Positions 13,542 through 25,600 of a stretch of 64,000 bases of DNA are shown here, piece after piece. Source of the DNA: Cymodocea nodosa (lineage: Eukaryota; Streptophyta; Magnoliopsida; Alismatales; Cymodoceaceae); contig JAZBRI010000010.1 of NCBI GenBank assembly GCA_036874045.1, positions 2,190,001 to 2,254,000 on the forward strand, in the 5' to 3' direction. The first letter of the stretch is position 1; every line of letters begins with the position of its first letter. The notes beneath the pieces are model-generated. The model worked only from the letters and a program-made list of their open reading frames with translations, had not been told where the DNA came from and made no database searches. A program made the position numbers and the translations under genes.

Positions 13542-13656
13542 CAAAGAAGAAATTCATTGGCTTAAACCTCCAGTCCCTGATGAAGATGCCATCAGATATT
13601 GATTTATTTCCAAAAATTTTGCTGGAAGCAATGGAAGGAAGAGATGTACAGAAAAG
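13542..13656 (+). CDS. RAD50: RAD50 exon, end of the N-terminal coiled coil
   Basis: The acceptor is ttattacacag and the donor is AAAAG|gtacat. The exon holds two bases of a split codon, 37 codons and two bases of the next split codon. It encodes KKKFIGLNLQSL near its start and EGRDVQKR at its end, matching the plant RAD50 segment just before the hook domain (FPK.LE.A...RDVQKSKYNIADG). The terminal AG joins the C opening the exon at 24643 to give serine, restoring QKSKYN. An open frame continues 184 nt past the donor, but that part is intron. The intron that follows is 10,986 bp. Confidence 0.88.
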
Positions 13657-16600
13657 GTACATTGTTTTTTACGGTTTTAAATTTTTTGATTATGTAATAA
13701 AAAGTCCTCATTTTGATTCCTATTTCCTGAGCATCATATGGCGAGTTGGGGATAGAGACCTTAAATCTGAGAAAGGTGGTCAGCTTCTCTATAATATGAC
13801 CATTGATTGCGGGACATTTTATTTTACAACTTTTGCATGAGTCTACAACATTGAATTGGATGATAATGCAAAGGATCACCTTACATGGGTGTAAACGGAG
13901 TGGATTCAGATTAAGTAGATCTGTATTTGAATCTGTGTCTGTATAATATTTGAATAATCTGAATCAGTGTGATCAATAATTAGATGACTATCTAATTATC
14001 TGAATCCTTATCTAATAGATGTCTCCAAATTCAGATACAATCTAAATTCGGAAAAACTCAATCTGAATATTCAAATTAGTAAATTGAAATTCAGATGGTT
14101 TCTGAATCCTAGAAAAATTGCACCTGAATGTTCAAATCCAGAAATCTAAGTCTAAAAGTTTAAATTTAAATATAACTATTTGACATTAATATAGTATATT
14201 TTTTCTTTAAAAAGTTGTGAATATTTGAATCCAGACATCTGAATTTGAATATGATTATTTTATATAAAAGTTTGGATATATAAATGTAAATAAATTTATA
14301 ATGATAAAATGGTAAATTTGTAAATAAAAACTAAATATAAATTGTCAGATCTCTGATTAGATAAGTAAATGAATTTAATCAGTGGATATCATATATGTTT
14401 GAATTCATTTTGAATATTTTTTGGATATCAATTTCAAAATTTGATAGAGTCCATTAAATTTTGGATTCAGTTACTTTCATACTAAATGAATTCCAGTCCG
14501 AATTGAATTGTGGTTTTTGAATATCCTAGGTTCAGAACATGATTTTATTATCTGTGGCAAGTGATATTTCTTTTAACTCTTTAATGGGATAGTGGTAAAG
14601 GATTTCCATTTGATAAAGACCTTTGAAGACATCCACTGATTCAAAATATTTTTCAGACCTAAAAAGGGGCATAAGCAATGGGGGTTTTGAAACAATCCTG
14701 CATTGAAAAAAGTTAATGAAACTTGCACACATATAACCTGGGACATATCCACTCTTAACCATGGATTTATAATAACTAACAATGAAAAAATTATATAGCG
14801 GATGTTATTCATAGGATTAAAGTAGAGTAATGAAAAAGAGAAATGCTTTTGGAATGTTAGGTGTTAGTTATCCCTAAAATTAAAAGGAAAATTCTATAAC
14901 ATTACAACTACCCTTCGTTTGATTATGGTAATGAAAAGAGAAATGCTTTTAGAATGTTAGGTGTTTGAAGGCGACGATGGAAGAACAGGGGGCTCTCTTG
15001 AATGATGGGCAGATAGAGAAAAAACTGAGACGGTGGAAGAACAGGGGGCTCTCTTGAACGATGGGCAGATGGAGAAAAAATTGAGTGAAAGATGGAGAGT
15101 AAGGTGTGCTTCCGGTGCAAGAAGGTGGGTTGGAGGAAAGAAACGCTCTGATACCAACTTAAATTTCGAAAAGAGAAAAAGTAAAAATCTTCTTACTAGA
15201 AAATGAGGCTCCCTTTATATAGAGAGGGAGAGGAGTACAAAATAAGGAAGTATTTCTAAGAAAGGAAATACTACCAAAGACGGGAAACACAATCGCTAAA
15301 TCTAGAAATACAACTCAACAAATATAAAGAACAAATTATGATGAATGGATTTTGTAAAAAAAAATGTGGCATGATATGCTAAGTACATGTAAAAATCAAA
15401 AAATTAAAATAACAGATTTTGGATTCCTAAAATTCATATAAGCATTATTACAGCAGGTTGGAGAGGATGGAGGAGTGTCAGATCCTATTAAAAAAATATA
15501 GGTGTAAAGTGCCCATCTTTGTTTAGGTGCCTTCGTGCCTAGACGGTCATCTCAAATAACTTGGATATACTGTAGACATTAATTATGAACAAAGCTGAAA
15601 TTTGGAGATTGTTGACTCCTCGTTTTGTGGGCCTTTTGATAGTTAATTTCACGAAGAGATGCTCATGGACAAAAAAGATTAAGTGATGTGGTGGGTATAA
15701 TGTAATCTGTAAGGCGATTGGGATGTGGATAAATCTTGGTTCCAAACATTGTTTTCATGTCTTTAGTACTCTTAAAACATGGTTGTGCATTTGTATTTCT
15801 GGAACTTTTAGTTGAAAGTTGAAAATCTAAGATTACTATAATTTAAGCACTTCAAAATTTAGATAAAGTGGGGGAATTAGTTAAATATATTTCATTCATT
15901 GAACATTGTAAATATCATAAGCTAAGGTCAAGAATTCTGAGAGACAAGCTTTCATTTATAGAGGTAAGGCTGTAGAAAAATCAATCCCCCTAGATGGTTA
16001 TGACCAACATCTTGTACTGAAATTGTCCTATAATTTATTCTCGAAAAATGTCCTTTAATCTAAGCTGGCATAAATATTGTGATTAAAGTGCTAAAAGAAG
16101 TGGAAACGTGAAAGTTAGACATTTGAAGCTACATTGTTTTTAAAGAAAGGTAGGGTGTTTTCATGATGCACTATAATTGACAAATAATGAAAATGAACCC
16201 ACCGAAAAATGTATTTCTTTTCAAATCTTTAGGCATCCAATTTATATATTCTATTTTTTCTTTATAGGCCAGTGAAAACCTAGGTACTAGTTGAAGAGAG
16301 GAGGGAGTGGAGAAGAACGAAGGTGGAAAACAGAAAGTGATGCCATCAGTTCAAACCCATTGGCTAAACTTCTTTTCAATAGAAAATAGTTAGGATTACA
16401 AGAGATTTATTAAAATACCCTTCATCACTTCACACTCCCCTTCAAGTTAAAGCAAATACATCAATTATGCTTAACTTGCTACATAAATATTCAAACACCT
16501 CTACCAAATGTTCTAATCTTAATTGTCTGATTGAAAGACAAAATGATGTAATCTAGATTATTAATGTGACAAATTAGATGACATGGTGTTAATGTGGATG

Positions 16601-19600
16601 ATGGTGTGGTGGGCTCATAGCCACGTGTCAACATATTATTGGTTGATGGTTTAGAGTCTAAAATAATGGACTAATGGATGACTATCATGTGAATGTTGAC
16701 ATCGTCAATGACATGGCTAACTGACAAACAATTAATAGGTTGTTCGATAACCCAACATATTGATTTTGAATGTGGTAATGTAGACACTAGCATGCTGATG
16801 TGGTAGAAAAATGATTTTCATGTGGATGATTTAGACGTACACTTGACCATTTTTAGGTGGTTTATGCTTTCGAAAAGACATCTAGACATGAAAAATGAGA
16901 GAATATGACCAAGAGAAGAGTGCCACGTAGTTGGAGTTAACAATGACATGGTGCCATGTATTATGTTGATGTTAGCAAATTGAGCAAGTGAAGAAGAGGG
17001 CAATGTCATGTTGCTAGTGGTGATGGTCTCTTGAACTTGCATGAAGAAAATTGTGAGCCTTTTAAGCCTGGGGAAAGTGATAATGGACCTTTTGGGCTCA
17101 CACAAAGGAAGTAATAGGTCTTTTGGCCTAAACGAAGGGTGGTGGACTTTTGGATCCACACAATAAAGATAATGGGCCTTTTGGCTCAAACAAGGTAGAT
17201 AATGGGTCTATGAGCTTGAATAAGGAAAAATAGGTTGTGAGGTCCAAACAAGGAAACTTATGGGTTGCGGGCTTGTACAAGGGGGCAATGGGTTGTAGGG
17301 CCCACATAAAGGGGTGATCATAAGTTGATAAAAAGGAAACTAATTGATCTAAGATGAGTTAAGATTGAACATTGGGGAGAGCCTGAAAATAGGAGTGCCA
17401 ACACTTGTTATACAAGAGGAGACACTTGAGTTGAAGATGTAGGAGTTGTTTTGAGAAGTTAGGAAGGCATGCATACTTGAAGTGAAAGGTACTATATGAG
17501 AGGCTATAGTTGAACCTTATTGATCCTTCAACTACGAAAGTTCAACATACTCAACTTGTGGTAAGGTCACAGTAGATGAATTGCCTTGTATAGGAGTTGA
17601 ATCTATTGCCTATGTGGTCAATTTGTTAGGAACGTATGACTCACTAGAGAGGGGATGAATGGTGACTATGTGTAGTTTTAAAACTATTTCTAACTTTATT
17701 AACCAATTTGAATAATCAGTTTGCACAAGTACTAAATAGATATATAAAACATGCACAACAGAAATATAAATAAGAAACACAAGAGAATTTTAGGTGGTTC
17801 ATCAACTTGGCTAGTCCACCTCAATGATCACTTGGGATTCACTAAGTGTCTCAACACTTACACTTGCTTTCAGGTTGAAGCAAGAACTAACCATTCACTT
17901 GAGCTTTCTGGTCATAGCTCTAATCAACCACACAGAAGTTTTCAGATATAAATTTCAGTAAACTAACTTTTTGAGTTTTCAGGTCGAAACTCAAACCAAC
18001 TTGAATGAAACTTTAAGGTTGAAGCCTGTTTGGTTACCTAGCACGACATCAGAAAACTAGTTTAGATCTCCAGCAACGCACCAGAAAAACTTGGATTTGT
18101 TAATTTTTGTTTTTGCTTAATTAATTTATCTTTATGCCTATTCTTTTTTTTTATATAGAAGTAAACAAACAACTTTTAATACAAGTTAGATATTAATTCC
18201 AATTTGTATTTTAACTGCAAGTGCACAGTGTCTATTGTATTAGCGTGTAAGTACAGGTTGATCCTACAGGGAATTGTTCCGTTTGTTAACAATCAAATTT
18301 ATATCTTCAATAAGCCCTCCGTTGAGTTACAATTAACTTAACGGACAAAGTTCGTTGAGTTATGGTTAACTCAACAGACTAACCTCGTGGACTTAAGTTA
18401 ACTCTACGAGTCTGTCTTTTATTTTTAATACTGCTATTTACAGAGGAATTCGACCAACCATTGGGCGGTTCCACAGATTGTAAATAACATCAATTAAGCT
18501 CTTTAATGTTAGTAAACACTGGATTTATCATTAGGTAATACTAATATTCAGATAATTCAAACAGTAACTATTAAAATCTTTAAGTCTTTTGAACGAACCA
18601 ATTTCAGTAAACTGTAAAACTAAAATACGCATAAATCAATCACAACACTAACAAAGATAACATTAATCACGATACAACACAAACAATACAACACTCAAAT
18701 ACAAAATACAAACACAGATAAGTTGTTTTTGGTATTTTTGTTTTAATATGAACATGGAAATGGGCGAAAGGTGAAATGTAAAGTAATCTCAATCGATAGT
18801 AAATACTTCCGTCACTACATGCGACGCGATTACACCACTGAAAATTTAATCACTTACAATTCTGTCTCCTCTCCTACGACGCGATCACTCCTCACAGTGG
18901 TTGTCAGGCACTGTGTTTGGCTCGGAATCGACCTGACATTAAGAAAGTATCCTCACAGACCTCTGATGGTTGGTGATTATGGTGATGGTAATGATGGTTA
19001 GTGTGGTACTTTAGAGAATTACCGATACTGTCTGCAGAAAGCTCGGTGCTCCTCCTCTATACACACTAGCCATACCCATCGATCACACACCCTTTACTTC
19101 TTTTTCTTATTTTCTTTTATATTTCTTCAGTGGTAACTGCTTCTGATTGAATGGTCGGTTGGATTTACTTCATTCATATCAACGACGATGATTTCTTCTC
19201 CCTTCAACAAGTGAATTCTTGCGTGATACGTGCGAACGTGGTTTTTCCTTCCAATTGTCTTGTTTCTACAACCGCTATAGTGCCATATTAGAAATTAAAT
19301 AGTCCGTGAAGTTACAGATAACTCAACGGACTTGCTTCATTGATTTAACTATAAAACACATGCTTAAATTTAACTATCCGATGCTCAGGTGCATTTCGAA
19401 TACTTATAAACTTAACTATCCGATGCCCAGATGCATTTCGGATACTTATAAACTTAACTATCCGATGCCCATATGCATTTTGGATACTTATAAACTTAAC
19501 TATCTGATGCTCAGATGCATTTCGGATACTTACAGATAAATCACCGATATATAACTTAAGTAAATCTACCAAATCTCGGCACGTGTCAACAACAGTTTAA

Positions 19601-22600
19601 TAATAAAAGAAACATTTTGGAGAGTTACAAGTTTAACTATCCGATGCTCAGATGCATTTCGGATAGTTATAGATAACTCACCGAAAATCCACTTAAGTCA
19701 CTTTCCCAGAACATGACATGTGTCCACAGCTATTTTATAAATAAAAAGAGATTTTGGAGAGTTACACATATAACTATCCGATGCCCAACTGCAATTTCGG
19801 ATAGTTATAGATAACTCATCGAAAGTTCACTTAAGTCATGCATTATAGTTTCGACACGTGTACTTCAGGAAATAATAAACTATTCTTTAAAAACATAACT
19901 GTTCGGTAGTTTAAAACATAACTATCCGATACATATTCGGTATGTTAAAGATAACTGTCCGAATTATCAAAAAATTTGGATACTTAAGAATTTCACAGCC
20001 TGCAACTTACTGACAGTTCAGAAATATACTAAATTAACATTAATTCTCTCAAATTAAGCAAATTCTTTAATTAAAGCTTATAATAGTGCAATTATAACAT
20101 AATGGCTTAATTCTCATATGATAAGCTAAATAATATGTACTTTTCATTCTAAACAAAGCCACGAACCAAATGATCATTCTTGGATCAGACTTTCAGCACT
20201 TAGAAAGCTTTAAGAAACTTCTTGTATATCCAGATTTGAATCGATTCTTTATAGCAGTTAATCTGAATTGAGTTTTCTTCTGTAACAGTAATTGATCTGC
20301 AATGTATACTGTATCTCTGTATGTGATTGTATTTGTAATTTCATTTGTTAGCTTTGTTGAATATTGAATGATCTATTTGTATTTATGCTTGTAAGTCCAA
20401 CGATCATATTTTCTTTTTAACGAATTTATTCTACTGTACTTGCTGAGTTTGCAGGTCTAAATGTGGTAAGTTACAGTTTGGAAAAGTGTTTCAAGATAAC
20501 TTTTTGATTTTCTTAAACTTTTGGATAGTTAGCTGTATAACTTTTCAAAGGATGTTTGTAACTCACTGAAAATCCACTTAAGTCTCTTTGTTATGTGAGA
20601 TTTAAGTCATACCCGTGAGGTGTCATAAGTTTGGATACTTATAATTGTAACTCATCGAAACGTTTTTGACTTTCGGATAGTTAGCTATAGTAACTTTTCG
20701 ATTTTTCTTTTAAACTTCTGACCGTTATCTTCTTATTTTTGCATGTGCATAATAGAGTGACTTAAGTTTCGGATAGTTAAATCTGTAACCTTCCAAAACT
20801 TCTTGTTTTTCGGATAGTTAGTTTTCTAACTCTCTGAAAAATTCTTTAAGCTTCTGTTCTGGATTTCTACACATGGGAAATTTACTAACTTAAGTTTCGG
20901 ATAGTTGCTTTCCTAACTTTCTGAATTTCTTGAACTTCCGGATAGTTAACTCCTTAACTTTCTGATCATTCAACCATCTTTCAAACTCTCCGAAGGTTTT
21001 GTATTTTGGATAGTTATTCTTCTAACTGTCTGACGGTATTTCTGCTGTTTTAAATTGACTCTTCGGATACTTAAGTCTGTAACTTACCAAAGATTAATTT
21101 TTTTTCGGATACTTAAGCTTGATAACTGTCTGATTTTTCTGTAGTTCTATAGCAGTAATTTTTGAACTACCTGTATCTGTTTATTTGCCTTTTGATCTTT
21201 TGCTGAGCTGTTTTATCTATGAAATACAATTTATTTCCTCATATAGATTTTTGCATTATTAAAATACTAAGGTCCTAACACAATTATGTAAACTCAAGCT
21301 TGCTAAATTTTTGCCAACACTTATTAAACCTTTAATTGTATGATCATAGGGCTCACACGAAAGTTTGCCTTGGCCTCCTCAACCACCATCGTGACCCTCA
21401 AATTGTCTAAGCCCTCTAATTTCCATAGTTAATGATCTATTGTAGGAGAAGAGCTAGATGAATGGGGCAACCAATGTATTTAGAAAATGTGGTCTAAAGA
21501 TTTGGTAGGGTGTCACTATTGAGAATTTGCTTGCAAACAGGTCTTGGAATTTCAGGATTGAGACTGTTAAGGTATGCTTCCACAAGCAATTCATTTATAG
21601 TATCTACAATTTTGCTAAACATTTTTGGTGACTGGTTGGTGTATCTTTCATTAGTTAGAGCACAAAACTGAGTAAAGTGCTCTTATGTAGTACATATATG
21701 TTGGCATTTCGTAAAAATCTACTCATAAATCTCAAACACTTTGTTGATATTTTTTACATTCTTATAGGTTAATTATATGGTATCCCAAATCTTCTATACT
21801 ATTCAGTATCTAAGAAATCACCATGGCATCTGCAATAAACCACTCTTCATAGCTAGAATGTTTATCATTAGGTGGAGGTGGGATAATGTGATGTATTCAT
21901 TTGTAGGCTACAAATTTTTTTTTGAAATTCTTTGCCCATTGAATATAGTTTTGCTCGTTAAACTTTTGTGATGTGCTACTTAAGTTCTTGGTAAATCCAT
22001 CAATGGATTTCATGCTTATCGGTAACCTTAAATACTACATATGACAATTGATCAGGCTATAGTGTCACAAACTTGTTGCTAACCTACCCTATTGGTTGGA
22101 AAAACAAGAGGAACTGAGAACAATAGACACAGCTTGCAAGGAGTCACATAAATGACATAGACGGATTTTCCAATGAGCTATACATGTTCAAACTATGGTA
22201 GGAGGGAGTCTTCACATGTCTAGGGCAGAAATGAACGCAAAGATCATCTAAAACCCTAGTTCGTGCTTACAAGTTCAATCAGAATCCTAGGCCCACGGCT
22301 TGGTCATGAGTCTATGGTGACTTTGGAGGGGCTCTACTACTGTTGATGTGATACAAGAAGTCAACAATGATGGATGAAGATGAGAGAATGTGCGAAAGCT
22401 TTGATACCAAGTGAAAATCTAGGTACCAGTTAGAGAGAGGAGGGAGTGGAGAGGAATAGAGGTGAAACATAGGAGATGCTGTCAATTTAAACCCATCAGT
22501 TCCCCTTTACTTATTTTCAATAGAAAATAGTTAGGGTTATAAGAGATTTACTAAAATACCCCTTATCACTTAACAATGACTAATTTTTAATTTCACTAAC

Positions 22601-25600
22601 AAATTTTTTAGCATTCCTTTCCACTAGCTTATACATTTCTAAATTTTCCTCATTTCTACATTTATGATAGGTTTTATAATATTCTTTCTTTTTTTATTAT
22701 CTTATGTGTAGTTTCATTCCACAACCAACTTAAAATTTCCTTAGTAATCTTTTTAATGCAAATAGTTATTCCATTTGAAAGTTTATTTATCTCTCTATCT
22801 AATTCCTATAATCCTTTTAACAAGTTATTTCTAAATATCATTGTCTTTTCCCCTTTTGGATTTTACATCTAATTCTAGAGTTCTTTTGTACTTTAGTCTT
22901 TCTTAATCTCAACACTAACAACTTATATTGTGTAGTTAAGTTTCCTTATGAAATGAGCTTGCAATCCTTGCACATTCTTTAATCTATTTTTTTGGTAGGT
23001 GAAACAAATATTTGACTTGTATTTGAACCACTTCTAAATGTATTTACATTCTCTTCTTTTTTTAAAAATAAGTGTTTGCAACCTTTTAAATGTTTCTATT
23101 AAAAGGTTGCAAGTTATGCTAAAGTCTAAAATTGAAATTTATTCTTCTATTACCGAAATCGTATGTGATTTCTTTCATATCTTATATTTTGCTTTCCTGT
23201 GTACAACCAATTTAGATACCCTCTAGTAGAGAGTTGGAATAGTTTCACATTAGCGGTGTGGAGACTAAAACCTAGGCTAATATATGATAAAATTTTGAAC
23301 TTAATGTTAATTAGTTTTGAGCTAGAATTTCACATGGTATTAGAGCACGTTTTTGTACATATGCTCGATCTAAAATAAAAAGCACACTTTTAGGTATAAA
23401 ATAAGTCATAAATGGGGAACAGTATGGAAAATTCTCACACTAACGATATGGAGATAAGCTAATATATGATGAATCCCTATACTTGGTTAATTGGTTTTGA
23501 GTTTAAATTTCACAAATTTTTTTTGACTTGTAGATAATCCATGAACTAAATTATCTAAATTTATTGAAAGCTTTCATTTAATAAATTCTCTTAAACCTAC
23601 TTATAGAGCATATGCACTAATTATATTAACTATTTTATTTTTTTATTGCAAGTTTAAGCATTATAATTCTATTTTCTATCCTTACTATCTTAACAACTTT
23701 GTCTTTTAAACTTTTATCAACTATTTTTCCAAAGTAATGTTTTTTCTTAAATACTTATGCATAAAAGGCATTCTTAAGTACTAAAATTATATCTATAGTA
23801 TGCTCTTTGCTTGCATGATGCACCCAACTATTTCATGCATGCAACTATCCTTTCAACTCACTTGACCTAGGATCCCAAAAGTGGAATTGATTGGGTAAGT
23901 TCCTAGGTGAGTAAGCTTCAAATTTAAATCACATGATACTTTGATTGTCTAATTAAAATTCATGGATTCTATTTCCACTTGCCAACTTTTCTTGTCACAC
24001 TTGGCATTCTGTTCCTTCTTGCTGCACATTTATGATTTCTCACTCCAACAGGTGGGAAATCTTACTAAACATATACAGACCAATTGTGGGATTTCATGAA
24101 AGTATAGATCTTAATGCAATCCGGCTTGATTGATGTTTGACAGCATTGATTCCTATAACTGAAGTCTGAAGCTATGTTTGTTAGTGTCTGTTATGCTTTT
24201 CTCCTAGGATTATTTCATAGTTGCTGCTGTTGGAAGGTTTCTTGATTTTGCTACATTACTTCCGAAAAAGGTTTGAAGGGTGAAGTTTCCAGATTTCAAT
24301 CCATATGAGAGGAACAATTTCTATTCCACATTGGATGTGTGTTTTTCACTGTTTCCTAAAAACGGTAGTTCAAGTTAGAAGCAAAGCAGAGCAGACAAAT
24401 AGTCTTAATAGAGAACTTCAAGAATCTTGACTTTGGTGTACGTTATACTCTTACCATACATCTATCAGTATTTCAATTAATTTCTGGCGTACTTTCTAAT
24501 TTTGAATGATGAATTTCCAAAAGGAACAACTTTCTCAGACTTTACACAATTTATATTTTATGTTGGATGTTCATGTTTAGTGAAAACATTCTATCAATTT
24601 CAAAAATACACCATTTATTCACTGTATGTTGAAATCTTGCAGCAAATATAACATTGCTGATGGAATGAGACAAATGTTTGATCCCTTCGAAAGAGTTGCA
24701 CGTGCACATCATATTTGCCCTTGTTGTGAGCGTCCTTTCTCTCCTGAACAGGAAGATGACTTTGTTAAAAAGGTAACTTATCCCCACTGTTTGGTTCTAG
24801 GTGAAAGCTATTTGTTGGTTTGTTGCATTTCTCATCAGTCTCCTGTTTTTCATCAGCAAAGAGTAAAAAGTGCAAAGTCTGCAGAGCACATGAAGTCACT
24901 AGCTGTGGAAACTGCAAATGCTGATTCACATTTCCAACACTTGGATAAGCTTCGAATTATTTATGAAGAGTATATTAAACTTGGCAAAGAGACAATTCCT
25001 TCAGCAGAAAAAAATCTAGAAATCTTAAAAACTGACTTGAACCAGAAGTCTCAAGTGCATGAGGAAGTAAATTTCTCGATGTGCTTTAGTGCCTATGATT
25101 ATTTATAGTTCTGATATTTTAGTCATGCTCTAAAAGTAAGAATTGTGTATATTCTTTTTTCTTTGCCCAAGTTTTATCTTGTTGATACTTTTCTAATCGG
25201 TTTTTCTTCTTTATTCAATGATTAGAAAGTTCTGGACTACACAATATTACAATTTTAAATTGGTTAGTTTCAATTGGTATGGTTTAGGATGTATAAATAC
25301 GACAAAAAAGAAAAAGTTGATTGTAAACATGACAATTGTTGGCTTCTCTTTTTTTTGGGACTTGTTGGTTTATCTTGGAACTGTTGTATATGGATGAAGA
25401 ATTTTCATAACCATCGAGAAAGAATCATCAAAAAATTCAGGTCAACAGGGCATGCCCACATCCAATTATGTTTGTCTTGTAATTTACAAAGATTTTCTAA
25501 TAGCCTCAGAATTACCAAGTTATTCTAATTTCCAATTCTATTTTGCAAATCTGTACTGCTCTGGTATTGCCTTTCTTTTCATTATTTGGCCATGAACTTG

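Larger units (their letters stand above)
14930..15321 (-). mobile_element. 5' end of a minus-strand Copia (LTR, primer-binding site, leader)
   Basis: The LTR is at 15159-15321, reading TGTTGAGTTGTATTTC on the minus strand. The primer-binding site TTGGTATCAGAGCG lies at about 15145-15158, matching the initiator-Met tRNA site usual in plant Copia. Leader sequence follows to about 14930. No gag or pol is recognisable further left, so only the 5' end survives. Confidence 0.7.
17624..21280 (-). repeat. SIRE-family solo LTR with perfect TSD, itself interrupted
   Basis: It begins tgttaggaacgtatgactca and ends aaggtcctaaca. It is flanked by caatt on both sides (17619-17623 and 21281-21285), a perfect 5-bp target-site duplication. 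It aligns with the minus-orientation LTR at 852. The right part (20450-21180) repeats CGGATAGTTA and TAACTTTCCGA modules. About 1.9 kb in the middle (18180-20110) is foreign to the LTR. The host of the insertion is the short Copia at 16273-22575. Confidence 0.85.
16273..22575 (-). mobile_element. Short minus-strand Copia with 162/164-bp LTRs, hit by a solo LTR
   Basis: Direct terminal repeats lie at 16273-16434 and 22412-22575. On the minus strand the right LTR is followed by the primer-binding site CTTGGTATCAAAGC (22397-22411), and the left LTR is preceded by the polypurine tract AACTTGAAGGGGAG (16435-16448). Gag-like sequence lies at about 21700-22050 (GKNYIQWAKNFKKKF, then SSYEEWF). A WHSSLGH-type pre-integrase motif lies within 16818-17189. 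Reverse transcriptase was not recognised. Without the insertion the internal part is only about 2.3 kb, so this looks like a deleted or non-autonomous copy. The LTRs differ at well over one site in ten, so it is old. I found no convincing target-site duplication. Confidence 0.75.
13657..24642 (+). other. RAD50: RAD50 intron, 10,986 bp
   Basis: Bounded by gtacat and cttgcag, with codon phase conserved across it. It holds an AT-rich repeat, a Copia 5' end, a minus-strand Copia with a nested solo LTR, and a TRIM-like element. No host gene is seen in it. Confidence 0.9.

Noticed and set aside
13580-13840. Open frame of 86 codons taken as a small gene
   Set aside because: Its first part is a RAD50 exon that ends at 13656 at a GT donor; the rest is intron read-through with no similarity.
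14532-14812. Two overlapping minus-strand frames of 76 and 79 codons
   Set aside because: No similarity to known proteins was recognised, and there is no splice or promoter context.
19345-19572. Frames with a repeated peptide on both strands
   Set aside because: They are produced by the 42-bp tandem array, whose period is divisible by three. Not a protein gene.
19370-19800. CRISPR-like array
   Set aside because: The repeats are tandem with no unique spacers, in a plant nuclear intron and a retroelement context.
24626-25108. Open frame of 160 codons as one continuous coding region
   Set aside because: It bridges an 84-bp in-frame intron (24773-24856). The intron translation breaks the RAD50 alignment, and both GT and AG borders are present.
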